Shown one piece after another: positions 44,766 through 53,994 of a DNA stretch of 64,000 nucleotides. The stretch spans positions 372,001 through 436,000 of the forward strand of contig NZ_JAJUXK010000006.1 of assembly GCF_021390335.1 (NCBI RefSeq). The letters are read 5' to 3'. The notes under the pieces are model-generated. The model was not told the origin of the DNA, ran no database searches, and saw nothing but the letters and a program-made list of their open reading frames with translations. Position numbers and translations under genes: made by a program. Source of the DNA: Dyadobacter sp. CY343. GTDB lineage: Bacteria > Bacteroidota > Bacteroidia > Cytophagales > Spirosomataceae. Each line of letters begins with the position of its first letter. Position 1 is the first letter of the stretch.

Positions 44766-45948
44766 GTTCTGAAATAGCGAGCCAGCTCATCAGGCCGGTC
44801 GAAATTTCCAATGCGCTTTCGTCGATATCAAAAGTCGGGGTATGTACTCCGGAAATGATTCCGCGCTCCTCATTTCTGGTTCCTAGCCTGTAAAAGCAGG
44901 AATTTACCACCTGTGAATAGAATGCGAAATCTTCTCCCGCCATCCAAAGGTCGAGGTCGATCACATTTTCTGCGCCTACATAGCCGGTAGCGGCTGTGCG
45001 CACCCGGCGGGTCAGTTCGGGATGATTTTTTAGAAAAGGATATCCTTTCACAATCTCAAAATCACAACTTCCGCCCATTGCTTCGGCAATATTCTCTGCC
45101 ATTTTCTTCATTCTCCGCAATCCATCCTCGCGCCATTCTTCATCCATACAACGCCACGTTCCCTGAATGGTCACTTCGTTTGGAATTACATTGGTAACAC
45201 CGTCTGCAATGAATCTGCCGAATGAAAGAACCGCAGGATTAGCAGGGTTTCTATTGCGGCTGATAATCTGCTGCAATGCTACTATAATATGCGATGCCAT
45301 TAAAACCGGGTCAATCAGCTGGTGAGGTGCAGCGGCATGCCCGCCTTTTCCTTTTACGGTCAAATAAAGTTCGTCGGTGCTCGCCATATACATACCTTCC
45401 CGGAAACCGATTTTACCTACGGGAATATTAGGTGCAACGTGCTGGCCAACCATACTCGCTGGTCTTGGATTTTCCAGTACGCCTTCCTTGATCATTAAAG
45501 AAGCCCCGCCCGGCGCTTTTTCCTCGGCCGGCTGGAATATCAGTTTGACAGTACCTTCAAAATCGTCTTTAATCCGGTGCAATATCCGCGCAGTCCCGAG
45601 CAGCGACGAAGTATGTACATCGTGCCCGCATGCGTGCATTACCCCGGGAACAGTGGATTTGTAGGGCACGTCATTTGCTTCCAGAATAGGCAATGCATCC
45701 ATATCAGCGCGCAAGCCCACTACTTTTTTACCCGGATTCTTGCCCTCAATAATCGCCACAACGCCCGTACCGGCAATACCTTCTTCGGGCTGCAAACCAA
45801 TGGCAGTCAGTTCAGCAGCGACATATTTGGCTGTTTTAAATTCTTCAAAAGACAATTCGGGATTGCTGTGAAGGTGGCGGCGATGCGCGATAATAGCTGC
45901 TGACTGGTCCTTTGCAAGCGCCTTGATTTTTTCCTGAAGCTGAGACAT
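44755..45948 (-). CDS. M20-family amidohydrolase
   Basis: A 397-residue metal-dependent aminoacylase of the M20D (hippurate hydrolase/IAA-amino acid hydrolase-like) group. The metal site shows as MHACGHDVHTS and QPAEEKAPGG, with RADMDALP before it and MAGEDFAFYSQ near the end. ATG 45948 is preferred over the ATG ten codons upstream. The GH3-family gene lies 8 kb away; in plants these two families act in opposite directions on amino-acid conjugates. Confidence 0.9.
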   Translation of the reverse strand: MSQLQEKIKALAKDQSAAIIAHRRHLHSNPELSFEEFKTAKYVAAELTAIGLQPEEGIAGTGVVAIIEGKNPGKKVVGLRADMDALPILEANDVPYKSTVPGVMHACGHDVHTSSLLGTARILHRIKDDFEGTVKLIFQPAEEKAPGGASLMIKEGVLENPRPASMVGQHVAPNIPVGKIGFREGMYMASTDELYLTVKGKGGHAAAPHQLIDPVLMASHIIVALQQIISRNRNPANPAVLSFGRFIADGVTNVIPNEVTIQGTWRCMDEEWREDGLRRMKKMAENIAEAMGGSCDFEIVKGYPFLKNHPELTRRVRTAATGYVGAENVIDLDLWMAGEDFAFYSQVVNSCFYRLGTRNEERGIISGVHTPTFDIDESALEISTGLMSWLAISELNA

Positions 45949-45997
45949 AGGGAAGCTGATTCTTACTTTAATGGGCAATTAACGATAACAAACCTGC

Positions 45998-46005
45998 CAA
46001 AGTTA
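45998..46005 (-). promoter_or_regulatory. Promoter -7 box of the M20 gene
   Basis: On the minus strand this reads TAACTTTG, an exact TAnnTTTG match, about 50 bases before ATG 45948. Confidence 0.4.
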
Positions 46006-46106
46006 AGTATAAATAGGTTGCTGTGAAGGGTCGTCGTCACAACTGTATTTGCCGGTCCTTTTGGTAAGAAGGCGCCTAACATTGAATGTTGTATGAAGAA
46101 AAAAGG

Positions 46107-46114
46107 TAATTTTG
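46107..46114 (+). promoter_or_regulatory. Promoter -7 box of the methyltransferase/glycan cassette
   Basis: TAATTTTG is an exact TAnnTTTG match, 31 bases before ATG 46146. No exact -33 TTTG is present. Confidence 0.45.
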
Positions 46115-46145
46115 ACCAGACATGAATTAATCAGCAAAGCACAAA

Positions 46146-47027
46146 ATGAATCATAAGGAGTTTTTAGAATCGTTGGTTTGTCCGCTCACAGGCACTCCGT
46201 TGACACTATCGGAAGATCAGAAAACATTGACGAGCGAAGATGGTACTGTGTATGAAGTAGGCGATACAGGAATTGTTAATATGTTGTATCCCAAAGAATT
46301 ACTTCCAGAAGATGCCCGCGAGCAATACCTCTACGATCAGGCATTTCTTCGTTACGACAAAGGTGTTTCCTGGGTTTTTGAAACGCTAAACCACTCTGAC
46401 GAAGCTGCTACCAGAAAATTCTTTATTGATCTGATGGAATTGAAACCTGGTATGAAAGCGCTGGAAGTCGGCGCCGGAACAGGTAAAGATTCAGCTTTGA
46501 TCCTGGATAAAGTTCGTCCGGGAGGAACCGCTGTTTTGTCGGATCTTTCTCCGAATATGTTGAAACTGGCTCAGGAAAAGCTTAATACGGATGATGTTAA
46601 TGCGCATTACTTCCTTGGAAACGGCTCTTACCTGCCTTTTGCAGACGATACCTTTGACGCTGTTTTTCACTTTGGAGGAATCAATACTTTCTCGGAGCGC
46701 AAAAGGGCTTTTGACGAGCTGACCCGCGTGGTTCGTCCTGGTGGGAAAGTGGTTGTGGGAGATGAAAGTGTAGCGCCGTGGCTTCGGAATACGCCTACTT
46801 ATGCAACGTTATTGAAAGCAAACCCGCTTTTCAGAGCTGAGGTACCTTTGGAGGATCTGCCTGCGAATATTGAGAATTTCAAACTGCACTACATCTTTGG
46901 TAACGCATTTTACGTAATGGAATATAAGGTTACGTCTACTGCACCTGAAATTGACATTGACCTGCCGATACCAGGCAAAGATTTTGTCGATAACTGGCGT
47001 CTGCGTGCTGAAAAAGCGGTTGACTAA
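46146..47027 (+). CDS. SAM-dependent methyltransferase with N-terminal Trm112-like segment
   Basis: A 293-residue class I methyltransferase. The first ~50 residues (LVCPLTGTPL..., TVYEVGDTGIVNML) resemble a Trm112/UPF0434 zinc-ribbon-like module, though only one of its usual cysteines is present. The SAM loop is ALEVGAGTGKDS (~105-115), and VVGDESVAPW and LTRVVRPGGKVVV follow the UbiE-like pattern. Substrate unknown. It precedes the glycosidase-like and PhyH genes on the same strand. Confidence 0.8.
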   Translation: MNHKEFLESLVCPLTGTPLTLSEDQKTLTSEDGTVYEVGDTGIVNMLYPKELLPEDAREQYLYDQAFLRYDKGVSWVFETLNHSDEAATRKFFIDLMELKPGMKALEVGAGTGKDSALILDKVRPGGTAVLSDLSPNMLKLAQEKLNTDDVNAHYFLGNGSYLPFADDTFDAVFHFGGINTFSERKRAFDELTRVVRPGGKVVVGDESVAPWLRNTPTYATLLKANPLFRAEVPLEDLPANIENFKLHYIFGNAFYVMEYKVTSTAPEIDIDLPIPGKDFVDNWRLRAEKAVD

Positions 47028-47080
47028 CTCTTGCATTTCGGTCTCGATTTTACATTCATCAATCAGAATAAGACGATTTC

Positions 47081-48016
47081 ATGTGGGTTAAAAAAGGAGT
47101 TATATATAAACCTGACGGGAGCATGCCGCACAGCCTCTCCCACGCGCAGGTTCCTTACGCATACAAGCATAAAGATTTTCTACGCATCTATTTCTCGACC
47201 CGTGACGCGAGTACTCAATCCCGGCCGACCTTCATAGATGTTGACTACGACGATCCAAAAAAGATCCTTTACATTCACGACAAGCCCGTTTTAGAACTTG
47301 GCGGCCCCGGCGAATACGATGAAACCGGCGCAATGCCAGCGTGGTTTGTAGACCGGCCAAATGGAGATATCTGGCTGTATTACACCGGCTGGAACCGTAC
47401 GCACAATTCCTACCGGCTTTCGATGGGATTAGCGGAAAGCCTTGATGGAGGTTTGACGTTTAAGAAAAAATTCGTCGGACCAATTATGGACCGCAGCATT
47501 CAAAACCCGCTTTGGGCTGCGCAGCCTTCGGTATTGATCGACGAAGATGGTACCTGGCGGATGTGGTACATTTCAGGTCACAAATGCGAATGGATCCACG
47601 ACTATCCTGAACCTTACTATCGTGCACAATCGGCCACTTCGAAGGATGGTATTCACTGGGAGATCAGTGATATTCCTACGCTTGATTTTGACGATTTTCT
47701 GCACGCAGTAGGCCGGCCAAGCGTTTTTAAGGAAGATGGACTTTACAAAATGTACTATTCCTACCGCCACTCACGTGACTACCGCACCGATCGTAACCAG
47801 AGCTATAGACTCGGTTACGCGGAATCTGTAGACGGAACTAACTGGGAGCGGAAAGATCATTTGGTAGGAATTGCAAAATCCGACAACCCGGAAGATTTCG
47901 ACTATGAAATGATCGATTATGCAAATTTTTATCAGCATAATGGGAAGCGGTATTTGTTATATAACGGAAATGGCTTTGGTGCGGCAGGTTTTGCTTACGC
48001 AGTTTGGGAAGATTAA
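47081..48016 (+). CDS. Beta-propeller glycosidase-like protein (GH32/43/130-like fold)
   Basis: A 311-residue protein without a signal peptide, showing repeated beta-propeller blades: IWLYYTGWNRT, WRMWYISGHK, YKMYYSYRHSRD and RYLLYNGNGFG, each followed by 'AxSxDGxxWE'-type turns (SLDGGLTF, SKDGIHWE, SVDGTNWE). This is the five-bladed fold of GH32/43/62/68/130. Such cytosolic proteins in glycan loci may be phosphorylases or sugar-modifying enzymes. I cannot name catalytic residues with confidence. Confidence 0.75.
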   Translation: MWVKKGVIYKPDGSMPHSLSHAQVPYAYKHKDFLRIYFSTRDASTQSRPTFIDVDYDDPKKILYIHDKPVLELGGPGEYDETGAMPAWFVDRPNGDIWLYYTGWNRTHNSYRLSMGLAESLDGGLTFKKKFVGPIMDRSIQNPLWAAQPSVLIDEDGTWRMWYISGHKCEWIHDYPEPYYRAQSATSKDGIHWEISDIPTLDFDDFLHAVGRPSVFKEDGLYKMYYSYRHSRDYRTDRNQSYRLGYAESVDGTNWERKDHLVGIAKSDNPEDFDYEMIDYANFYQHNGKRYLLYNGNGFGAAGFAYAVWED

Positions 48017-48043
48017 TTACTTCAACATCACACGATCAACACA

Positions 48044-48862
48044 ATGAGTACACTTCAGGAACAGTTTAATAATGATGGATATGTCCTTTTGAGAAATTTT
48101 CTCGACAAAGACATTATCAATACCATATATACAGACGCCCGCAAAATTTTCGCGGCTCAGATCAAACGCGTAACCGGCAAATCGGTGGATATCGACGACC
48201 GCGATGCATTTGAGAATGCAATGTTCGAGTTTTTCGAGAAAGATTTCAATGCATTTGTAAACACTGGAAAAACGGTGCAGCACACATTTTCGCTGCATAG
48301 GCTTGGTGTAGACCCTATTATTGAAAATGTGCTGAAACAAGTCGGACTCTCCAACCCTATTATCGGGGCGCGGGCAGCAATGCAGTTCAATAGCCGGTTT
48401 TTGTCCAAAGACGGCAGCAAGCACTGGAAACTCGACGCGCATCAGGATTGGCGCACTGGCCAGGGTTCTCTCGATAGTACTGTGATCTGGTTCCCAATGG
48501 TTGATGCTGGCGCGGATATTGGCGCATTACAGGTAATTCCGGGCAGCCACAAAACGGGTTTAAGAGAATCTTCGACTTCGGGTTACCAGGGCGGAATTAC
48601 TGCTGAGCTTAAAGACGAAGATTTCGTGCAGACCGAGTTCCAAGTTGGCGACATTCTCGTTTTCTCTGCATTTCTGATACACCAGTCCGGAAACAATATC
48701 ACTAACAATATCCGCTGGTCTGTTCAGCTGCGCTACAATAACCTCGACGAGCCAACATTTATCGAGCGCGGATACCCGATGGCATATATTTACAAACCGG
48801 AAACCGAGCTGGTAACGCCCGATTTCCCAAGTGTGGAGCAGTTGAAGGTGGTTTTTAGTTAA
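48044..48862 (+). CDS. Phytanoyl-CoA dioxygenase (PhyH)-family oxygenase
   Basis: A 272-residue Fe(II)/2-oxoglutarate oxygenase. The iron site is seen as the HxD motif in LDAHQDWR and a distal His, probably in FLIHQSGNN (as GSHK is also near); the 2-oxoglutarate Arg is likely in NIRWSVQLRY. PhyH enzymes hydroxylate varied small molecules, including sugars in surface glycans. It starts 28 bases after the propeller gene and is followed two bases later by the DUF2283 gene. Confidence 0.85.
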   Translation: MSTLQEQFNNDGYVLLRNFLDKDIINTIYTDARKIFAAQIKRVTGKSVDIDDRDAFENAMFEFFEKDFNAFVNTGKTVQHTFSLHRLGVDPIIENVLKQVGLSNPIIGARAAMQFNSRFLSKDGSKHWKLDAHQDWRTGQGSLDSTVIWFPMVDAGADIGALQVIPGSHKTGLRESSTSGYQGGITAELKDEDFVQTEFQVGDILVFSAFLIHQSGNNITNNIRWSVQLRYNNLDEPTFIERGYPMAYIYKPETELVTPDFPSVEQLKVVFS

Positions 48863-48864
48863 AT

Positions 48865-49089
48865 ATGGACATAAGATATTTTCAAGACACAGATACACTC
48901 TTACTGGTTTTTAATCAGAATGAGGTAGTTGCTACGGATGATTTGAATGAGAATATGCTTGTTGACCGGGATATAAATGGAAATCCAGTTTCCCTAACAA
49001 TTGAACATGCCACTACGCTGACGAATGTAAATGGTCTGTCATTTCAGCAAATCAGTGGCGACACTGTGAAAGAATTGGTTACCATTTAA
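48865..49089 (+). CDS. DUF2283 family small protein
   Basis: A 74-residue protein fitting DUF2283: IRYFQDTDTLLLVFNQNEV, then NMLVDRDINGNPVSLTIEHA. Members are small beta-rich proteins of unknown function, more often seen as stand-alone genes next to toxin-like genes. Here it lies two bases after the PhyH gene and six bases before a GT2 gene, so it is firmly part of the glycan cassette transcript. Confidence 0.8.
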   Translation: MDIRYFQDTDTLLLVFNQNEVVATDDLNENMLVDRDINGNPVSLTIEHATTLTNVNGLSFQQISGDTVKELVTI

Positions 49090-49095
49090 AAATAC

Positions 49096-49926
49096 ATGAA
49101 AGTTTCAGTTTGCGTTCCTGCATACAATCACGCAAAGTACATTGCGCAGATGCTTGATGGCGCTTTGATGCAGCAGACTAATTTTGAGTTTGAAATTGTG
49201 ATTGGCGACGATGCTTCTACGGATCGTACGCAGGACATTATAAGAGAATATGATAGGAAAAGGCCCGGAATCATCCGGGCTTTTCTGCATTCTGAGAACC
49301 AGGGACCAAGCGAGCCGCGTGAATTTGCAGGGAGAAACAATGTACTTCAACTGATCAAAGCGTGCAAAGGGGAATTTGTGGCGATGTGTGAAGGCGATGA
49401 TTTCTGGACTGACCCTTTAAAGCTTCAAAAACAGGTCGATTATCTTGAGCAAAATCCGGAAATCAGCATTTGTCACCATAATATGCGGGTGATTTACGAA
49501 GACGGATCTCCCGAACATCTTTTTAATAACCCCGATCAGAAAGCGATTTCTACAATTGAGGATATTCTGGAAGACAAGTGGTTTTTTGCGACTGCGAGTT
49601 GGATGTACCGAAATTACTTTTTGAATAATGACTTTGCAGAGTGGCATTCAAGAGCTGCTGCGGGCGACTGGGCAATTATGATCCAGCTGGCAGCTCAGGG
49701 AAAAATCGGGTATTTGGCTGATGTAATGGGCGTTTACCGAAAGCATAGTGCAGGATTGAGTAACATCCACTCGCAGACAAATTTGAAGTTCCTGAAAAAC
49801 AGAAAGGAAATGTTTGAAAACGTAGATAAATGGCTGGCATACAAATATCATAACACAGCTCAGGCCACCATCTCACGGTATGAACAAGAGCTTTCACGGC
49901 TCGAAAAAATTGGCGGTTCGAATTAA
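49096..49926 (+). CDS. Glycosyltransferase family 2 protein
   Basis: A 276-residue GT-A enzyme with VSVCVPAYNHAKYI, IGDDASTDRT, MCEGDDFWTDPLKLQKQ (metal-binding region) and a C-terminal helical part. The FWTDPLKLQKQVDYLEQNP pattern is typical of GT2 enzymes from capsule and O-antigen loci. Sugar and acceptor are unknown. Co-directional and tightly spaced with the DUF2283 gene upstream and a second GT2 gene 38 bases downstream. Confidence 0.9.
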   Translation: MKVSVCVPAYNHAKYIAQMLDGALMQQTNFEFEIVIGDDASTDRTQDIIREYDRKRPGIIRAFLHSENQGPSEPREFAGRNNVLQLIKACKGEFVAMCEGDDFWTDPLKLQKQVDYLEQNPEISICHHNMRVIYEDGSPEHLFNNPDQKAISTIEDILEDKWFFATASWMYRNYFLNNDFAEWHSRAAAGDWAIMIQLAAQGKIGYLADVMGVYRKHSAGLSNIHSQTNLKFLKNRKEMFENVDKWLAYKYHNTAQATISRYEQELSRLEKIGGSN

Positions 49927-49964
49927 TAATCTTTAATTTGTACTGTTTTTACTATTTCACATTT

Positions 49965-50729
49965 ATGAAGCTAAGCGTCGTAATACCAGCATATAACGAA
50001 GAAGAATCGATAACGCACACTCTTACTTCCTTACACAGCACATTAAATAAATACAATATCCCCCACGAGATCTGCGTCACAAACGATAATTCCAAAGACG
50101 GCACATTGCGGGTATTGGATGAGCTTTCTCTTCAAATTCCAACGCTTGTATATTACACCAACCCCGGCCCGAATGGTTTCGGGTATGCGGTAAGGTACGG
50201 TCTGGAACGATTCAAAGGTGATTGTGTGGCCGTGTTTATGGCAGATATGTCCGATGATCCGGAAGATCTGGTGAAGTACTATTTTAAAATGCTGGAAGGT
50301 GATTACGACTGTGTATTCGGGTCGCGGTGGGAAAAAGGCGGGAAGGTTATTGATTATCCTGCGCTCAAAAAGGTGATCAACCGGGTGGCGAATTTTATCG
50401 TGCGGATTGTAATGGGGATTAAATACAATGATACTACCAACGCATTCAAGCTTTATAAAAGAGAAACGATCGAAGGTATCAAGCCTTTTTTAGCTCCTCA
50501 TTTTAATTTAACCATTGAGCTTCCACTCAAAGCAATGGTGCGCGGCTTCAATTACGCAGTGGTTCCCAATAGCTGGACAAACCGTAAATACGGAGAATCA
50601 AAGCTGAAAATCAAGGAAATGGGCAGCAGGTACTTTTTTATTTTAATGTACTGCCTGATTGAAAAATACTTCTCGCAGGGTGATTTTATGAAGAAGACTA
50701 TCGCACCAAAGAAAGAAGTCAGCCGCTGA
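49965..50729 (+). CDS. Glycosyltransferase family 2, polyprenyl-phosphate glycosyltransferase-like
   Basis: A 254-residue GT-A enzyme. It shows LSVVIPAYNEEESI, TNDNSKDGT, AVFMADMSDDPEDLVKY (metal site) and GSRWEKGG, and is close in pattern to DPM-type enzymes that load polyprenyl phosphate. ATG 49965 is chosen because it begins directly at the first strand; an upstream in-frame start (49938) adds nine residues. A tandem 12-base duplication sits at its stop codon. Confidence 0.9.
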   Translation: MKLSVVIPAYNEEESITHTLTSLHSTLNKYNIPHEICVTNDNSKDGTLRVLDELSLQIPTLVYYTNPGPNGFGYAVRYGLERFKGDCVAVFMADMSDDPEDLVKYYFKMLEGDYDCVFGSRWEKGGKVIDYPALKKVINRVANFIVRIVMGIKYNDTTNAFKLYKRETIEGIKPFLAPHFNLTIELPLKAMVRGFNYAVVPNSWTNRKYGESKLKIKEMGSRYFFILMYCLIEKYFSQGDFMKKTIAPKKEVSR

Positions 50730-50745
50730 GGAACAGCCGCTGAGG
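50720..50745 (+). repeat. Tandem 12-base duplication at a stop codon
   Basis: CAGCCGCTGAGG occurs at 50720-50731 and again at 50734-50745, separated by AA. The first copy contains the GT2 stop codon. Confidence 0.85.
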
Positions 50746-50757
50746 GTCAGCATCTTA

Positions 50758-51207
50758 CTATTTGATCCAGTCCTGTATAAAATGGACTTTATGGGCGATG
50801 TACGAAATGCCCAGGCCCCAGATCACCGCGCTCAGCGTCATCCAAAGGAATATCGAATGCTTCGGTACACGAAAAGCGACTGCCAATATCGGTCCGAAAA
50901 TGGGTGTGAATAGCGGCGGAGTCAGAAATGCAATGCCGATGATGCCGAAACGCTTCCAGATATTGACCGCAATGCGATTGATCCTGGTGAATTTTTTAGG
51001 TTCAGATTTTCTGCGTTTCTGAATCAATGCACGAATCCCACTTCCTATATACGTAAGGATCAGGACTGTGAACATCATTCCGATTGCGGAGCAAACGGCG
51101 GTTTCAAGCCAGGTCAATTTCAATATCACGCCTGTAATCGGTCCTCCGAAAAATTTGAGCGTACTGGCAAGTGCCACCGATAAGTATTTGAGAAAGGTGG
51201 TTTCCAT
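50758..51207 (-). CDS. Small polytopic membrane protein
   Basis: A 149-residue inner-membrane protein with about four hydrophobic segments and a basic central loop (IQKRRKSEPKKFTRINR). The segment FGIIGIAFLTPPLFTPIFGPILAVAF, read in parts, resembles COG2426-type small export-like membrane proteins, but this is a weak match from memory. Its ATG directly follows the dxr stop, so the two are co-transcribed. Confidence 0.6.
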   Translation of the reverse strand: METTFLKYLSVALASTLKFFGGPITGVILKLTWLETAVCSAIGMMFTVLILTYIGSGIRALIQKRRKSEPKKFTRINRIAVNIWKRFGIIGIAFLTPPLFTPIFGPILAVAFRVPKHSIFLWMTLSAVIWGLGISYIAHKVHFIQDWIK

Positions 51208-52368
51208 TTATACTTTAACCTGGATCATTTCAGAAGCAAAACGACGGGTCGCTTCATTTGTTTGAACGTAATCCGTATATGAAGGATTTTCGACGTAGGC
51301 TATCTTAGCCAGGCTCTCGACAATTACGTCTGAAATATCCAGAAATCCTATCTTATCGTGCAGGAATGCGTCAACGGCAATTTCATTGGCTGCATTGACA
51401 ATACAAGCCGCATTACCTCCTTTTTCCAAAACTTCATAAGCGATCGCCAGGTTCCTGAACGTTTCCAGATCGGGCTTTTCAAATGTAAGTGAAGGATAAT
51501 CCTTGAAGTTGAATCTCGGAAAGTCGGATTTTAGACGCAATGGATAGTTTAATGCATATTGGATCGGTAGCTTCATGTCCGGCAGGCCCATTTGTGCTTT
51601 CAGACTTCCATCCTCGAATTGTACTAGCGAGTGAATAATACTTTGTGGATGCACAATAACCTCTATCTGAGAGGATTTCAAATCAAATAACCATTTTGCC
51701 TCGATCACTTCCAAACCCTTGTTCATGAGAGTGGCCGAGTCAATTGTGATTTTGGCGCCCATACTCCAGTTAGGGTGTTTCAGCGCCTGCGCCTTGGTTA
51801 CGGAAGCTAGGAAAGCTTTGTCTCTCCCACGAAACGGTCCGCCGGAAGCTGTCAGGACAATTTTTTCAATCGGATTATTTTGTTCACCCGTAAGACATTG
51901 AAAAATGGCAGCGTGCTCGGAATCAACGGGATATATATTTACCTGGTATTGCTTCGCCAGAGCGGTGATCAGCTCGCCGGCTACGACCAGAGTTTCCTTG
52001 TTTGCTAATGCAATTGTCTTTCCAGCTTTGATCGCATGAATCGTAGGTAATAGCCCGGCGTAACCTACCATCGCAGTCAAAACGATATCCACTTCATCCG
52101 ACTCTACCACCGAAACCAGCGCCTCTGCGCCTTTATAAACCTTAACAGGAAAACCAGCAAGTGCAGATTTTACCTGGTCAAACTTATTTTCACTACAAAT
52201 CACTACCTCAGCAGGAAGGAATTTCACTGCCTGCTCTATTAGTAAGTCAGCGTTTTCACCCGCAGTTAACACAGAAACTGAAAATACTTCTGGATTCGCT
52301 GCTATTACCTCAAGTGCCTGTGTACCGATTGAACCGGTCGACCCTAAAATGGCTATTCTTTTCTTCAT
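51208..52368 (-). CDS. dxr: 1-deoxy-D-xylulose 5-phosphate reductoisomerase
   Basis: A 386-residue enzyme making 2-C-methylerythritol 4-phosphate in the non-mevalonate isoprenoid pathway, using NADPH and Mn/Mg. The NADPH loop is ILGSTGSIGTQ; ALANKETLV, VDSEHAAIFQ (metal site) and LTASGGPFRG are diagnostic. It is often followed by the RseP protease gene in Bacteroidota; here a small membrane protein gene follows with no spacer. Confidence 0.96.
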   Translation of the reverse strand: MKKRIAILGSTGSIGTQALEVIAANPEVFSVSVLTAGENADLLIEQAVKFLPAEVVICSENKFDQVKSALAGFPVKVYKGAEALVSVVESDEVDIVLTAMVGYAGLLPTIHAIKAGKTIALANKETLVVAGELITALAKQYQVNIYPVDSEHAAIFQCLTGEQNNPIEKIVLTASGGPFRGRDKAFLASVTKAQALKHPNWSMGAKITIDSATLMNKGLEVIEAKWLFDLKSSQIEVIVHPQSIIHSLVQFEDGSLKAQMGLPDMKLPIQYALNYPLRLKSDFPRFNFKDYPSLTFEKPDLETFRNLAIAYEVLEKGGNAACIVNAANEIAVDAFLHDKIGFLDISDVIVESLAKIAYVENPSYTDYVQTNEATRRFASEMIQVKV

Positions 52369-52389
52369 TGTCTTTTCATTTAAGGTCGC

Positions 52390-53892
52390 TTACACATTTT
52401 TAAGCTTCACCAATTCGTCCGCGATTTTCCTGTCATTGGAAAGCCGCGGCACTTTATTCTGTCCGCCCAATTTTCCACTGGCTCTCATAAAATTGATGAA
52501 TGCGTTTTTCGGCAGTGATACCAGTTCCAGTTTTCTTAAAATACTTCCTTGAATGAGGTCTTTGTAATAAATATTCAATTCTGTCAGCCTGCGGTCAACA
52601 TCTTCAACGAACTGATTCATATCCCGCGGTGCAGTAGCAAACTCGACCAACCATTCATGATAAGGAAGTCCGCCTCCGGCAGGATTTACCATCGGAGCTA
52701 CTGTAAACTCAACTACTTCAACTTCCGGGTGACGCTCCATGCCGTACCGCAATGCTTTCTCGATCTCCTCCCCGATCACGTGCTCACCAAATGCAGAGAT
52801 AAAATGCTTAATCCTGCCTGTAACCAGAATTTTATATGGATTTGTTGAAACAAAACGGACCGTATCTCCGAGCGAATAGCCCCAGAGTCCCGCATTGTTG
52901 TTTACAATCATCGCATAGTTTTTTCCCACCTCAACCTCTCCTATGGAATATCTGGGCGGATTTTCTTCAAAAAACTGATCGGCTGGAATGAATTCGTAGA
53001 ATATGCCGGTATTGAGCAAAAGCAACAAACCCTCGTCATATTGCGAATCCTGGTAGGCGAAGAAACCTTCCGAAGCCGGGTATAACTCGATGGAATCAAT
53101 TCGCTTTCCTATTGATTCAAAAAGCTTTGCGCGGTAAGGTTCGAAATTTACACCTCCATATATAAATAGGGAAAAGTCAGGAAACACATCCTTGATCTTC
53201 TTTCCTGTCCGCTCTATGATCCTGTCAAAATACATTTGAACCCATGGTGGAATGCCCGAAATAAGGGACATGGGCTGGTCGATCGTTTCTTCGATCACCT
53301 TATCCAGCTTCGTTTCCCAGTCTTCAATGCAGTTGGTTTCGTAACTCGGCAGCTGGTTGGCGCGCAGGTACGCCGGCACGTGGTGGTTGGAAATACCTGA
53401 CAGGCGGCCTGTCAGTACCCCGCCAGTCTCTGTCAGTACCGGACTTCCGGAGAGAAATATCAGTTTATTGTCTAAAAAGGCAGATTTGCCGGTCTGATCA
53501 ATATACGTCAAAATGGCATTACGTGCCGAGTTAATGTGGTTGGAGATCGAATCCTTTGAAATCGGAATGTACTTCGTCCCGGAGGTAGTACCTGACGTTT
53601 TGGCAAAATATAAAGGCTTCCCTGGCCAGAGTATATTGTCAGCCCCTTCTTTGATCTTGCCTATATATCCTTTCAGATCCTCGTAATCCGCAACCGGCAC
53701 CGCTTCTTTGAAATCCGAGTAAGAATGAATATCCCCAAAAAAGTGGTCTTTACCGAACTCTGTCGCTGCCGCTTTTGCGACCAGCTCCTGTCTCCATTTT
53801 TCCTGAATTGCAATGCTTTCAGAGATCCATTGCTGCTGCTGCTGAACGATATATCGCGCCAGCGGCCGACTTAAAATTGCTTTGATTCCCAT
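52390..53892 (-). CDS. GH3 auxin-responsive promoter family protein
   Basis: A 500-residue acyl-adenylate-forming enzyme of the GH3 family, which in plants joins amino acids to jasmonate, auxin or benzoates. The ATP-binding loop is FAKTSGTTSGTKYIPIS; the FIYGGVNFEPY and ELYPASEGFFAYQ segments and C-terminal HEWLVEF also fit. Bacterial homologs are common in Bacteroidota, but their substrates are unknown. It lies 21 bases upstream of dxr on the same strand. Confidence 0.88.
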   Translation of the reverse strand: MGIKAILSRPLARYIVQQQQQWISESIAIQEKWRQELVAKAAATEFGKDHFFGDIHSYSDFKEAVPVADYEDLKGYIGKIKEGADNILWPGKPLYFAKTSGTTSGTKYIPISKDSISNHINSARNAILTYIDQTGKSAFLDNKLIFLSGSPVLTETGGVLTGRLSGISNHHVPAYLRANQLPSYETNCIEDWETKLDKVIEETIDQPMSLISGIPPWVQMYFDRIIERTGKKIKDVFPDFSLFIYGGVNFEPYRAKLFESIGKRIDSIELYPASEGFFAYQDSQYDEGLLLLLNTGIFYEFIPADQFFEENPPRYSIGEVEVGKNYAMIVNNNAGLWGYSLGDTVRFVSTNPYKILVTGRIKHFISAFGEHVIGEEIEKALRYGMERHPEVEVVEFTVAPMVNPAGGGLPYHEWLVEFATAPRDMNQFVEDVDRRLTELNIYYKDLIQGSILRKLELVSLPKNAFINFMRASGKLGGQNKVPRLSNDRKIADELVKLKNV

Positions 53893-53994
53893 AGTAAAAA
53901 CAAAGGTAAGCAGGATTTGTAATTTCTGTAAAAGGAGCCGAAAATGGCGTTTTTTTACCCACTTTGAGGCATATCCCTAAATTTTTTAAATGCC

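Noticed and set aside
53901..53908. Minus-strand TACCTTTG in front of the GH3 gene
   Set aside because: Perfect -7 match, but only nine bases before the ATG with no -33 box; it would demand a nearly leaderless transcript, so it may be chance.
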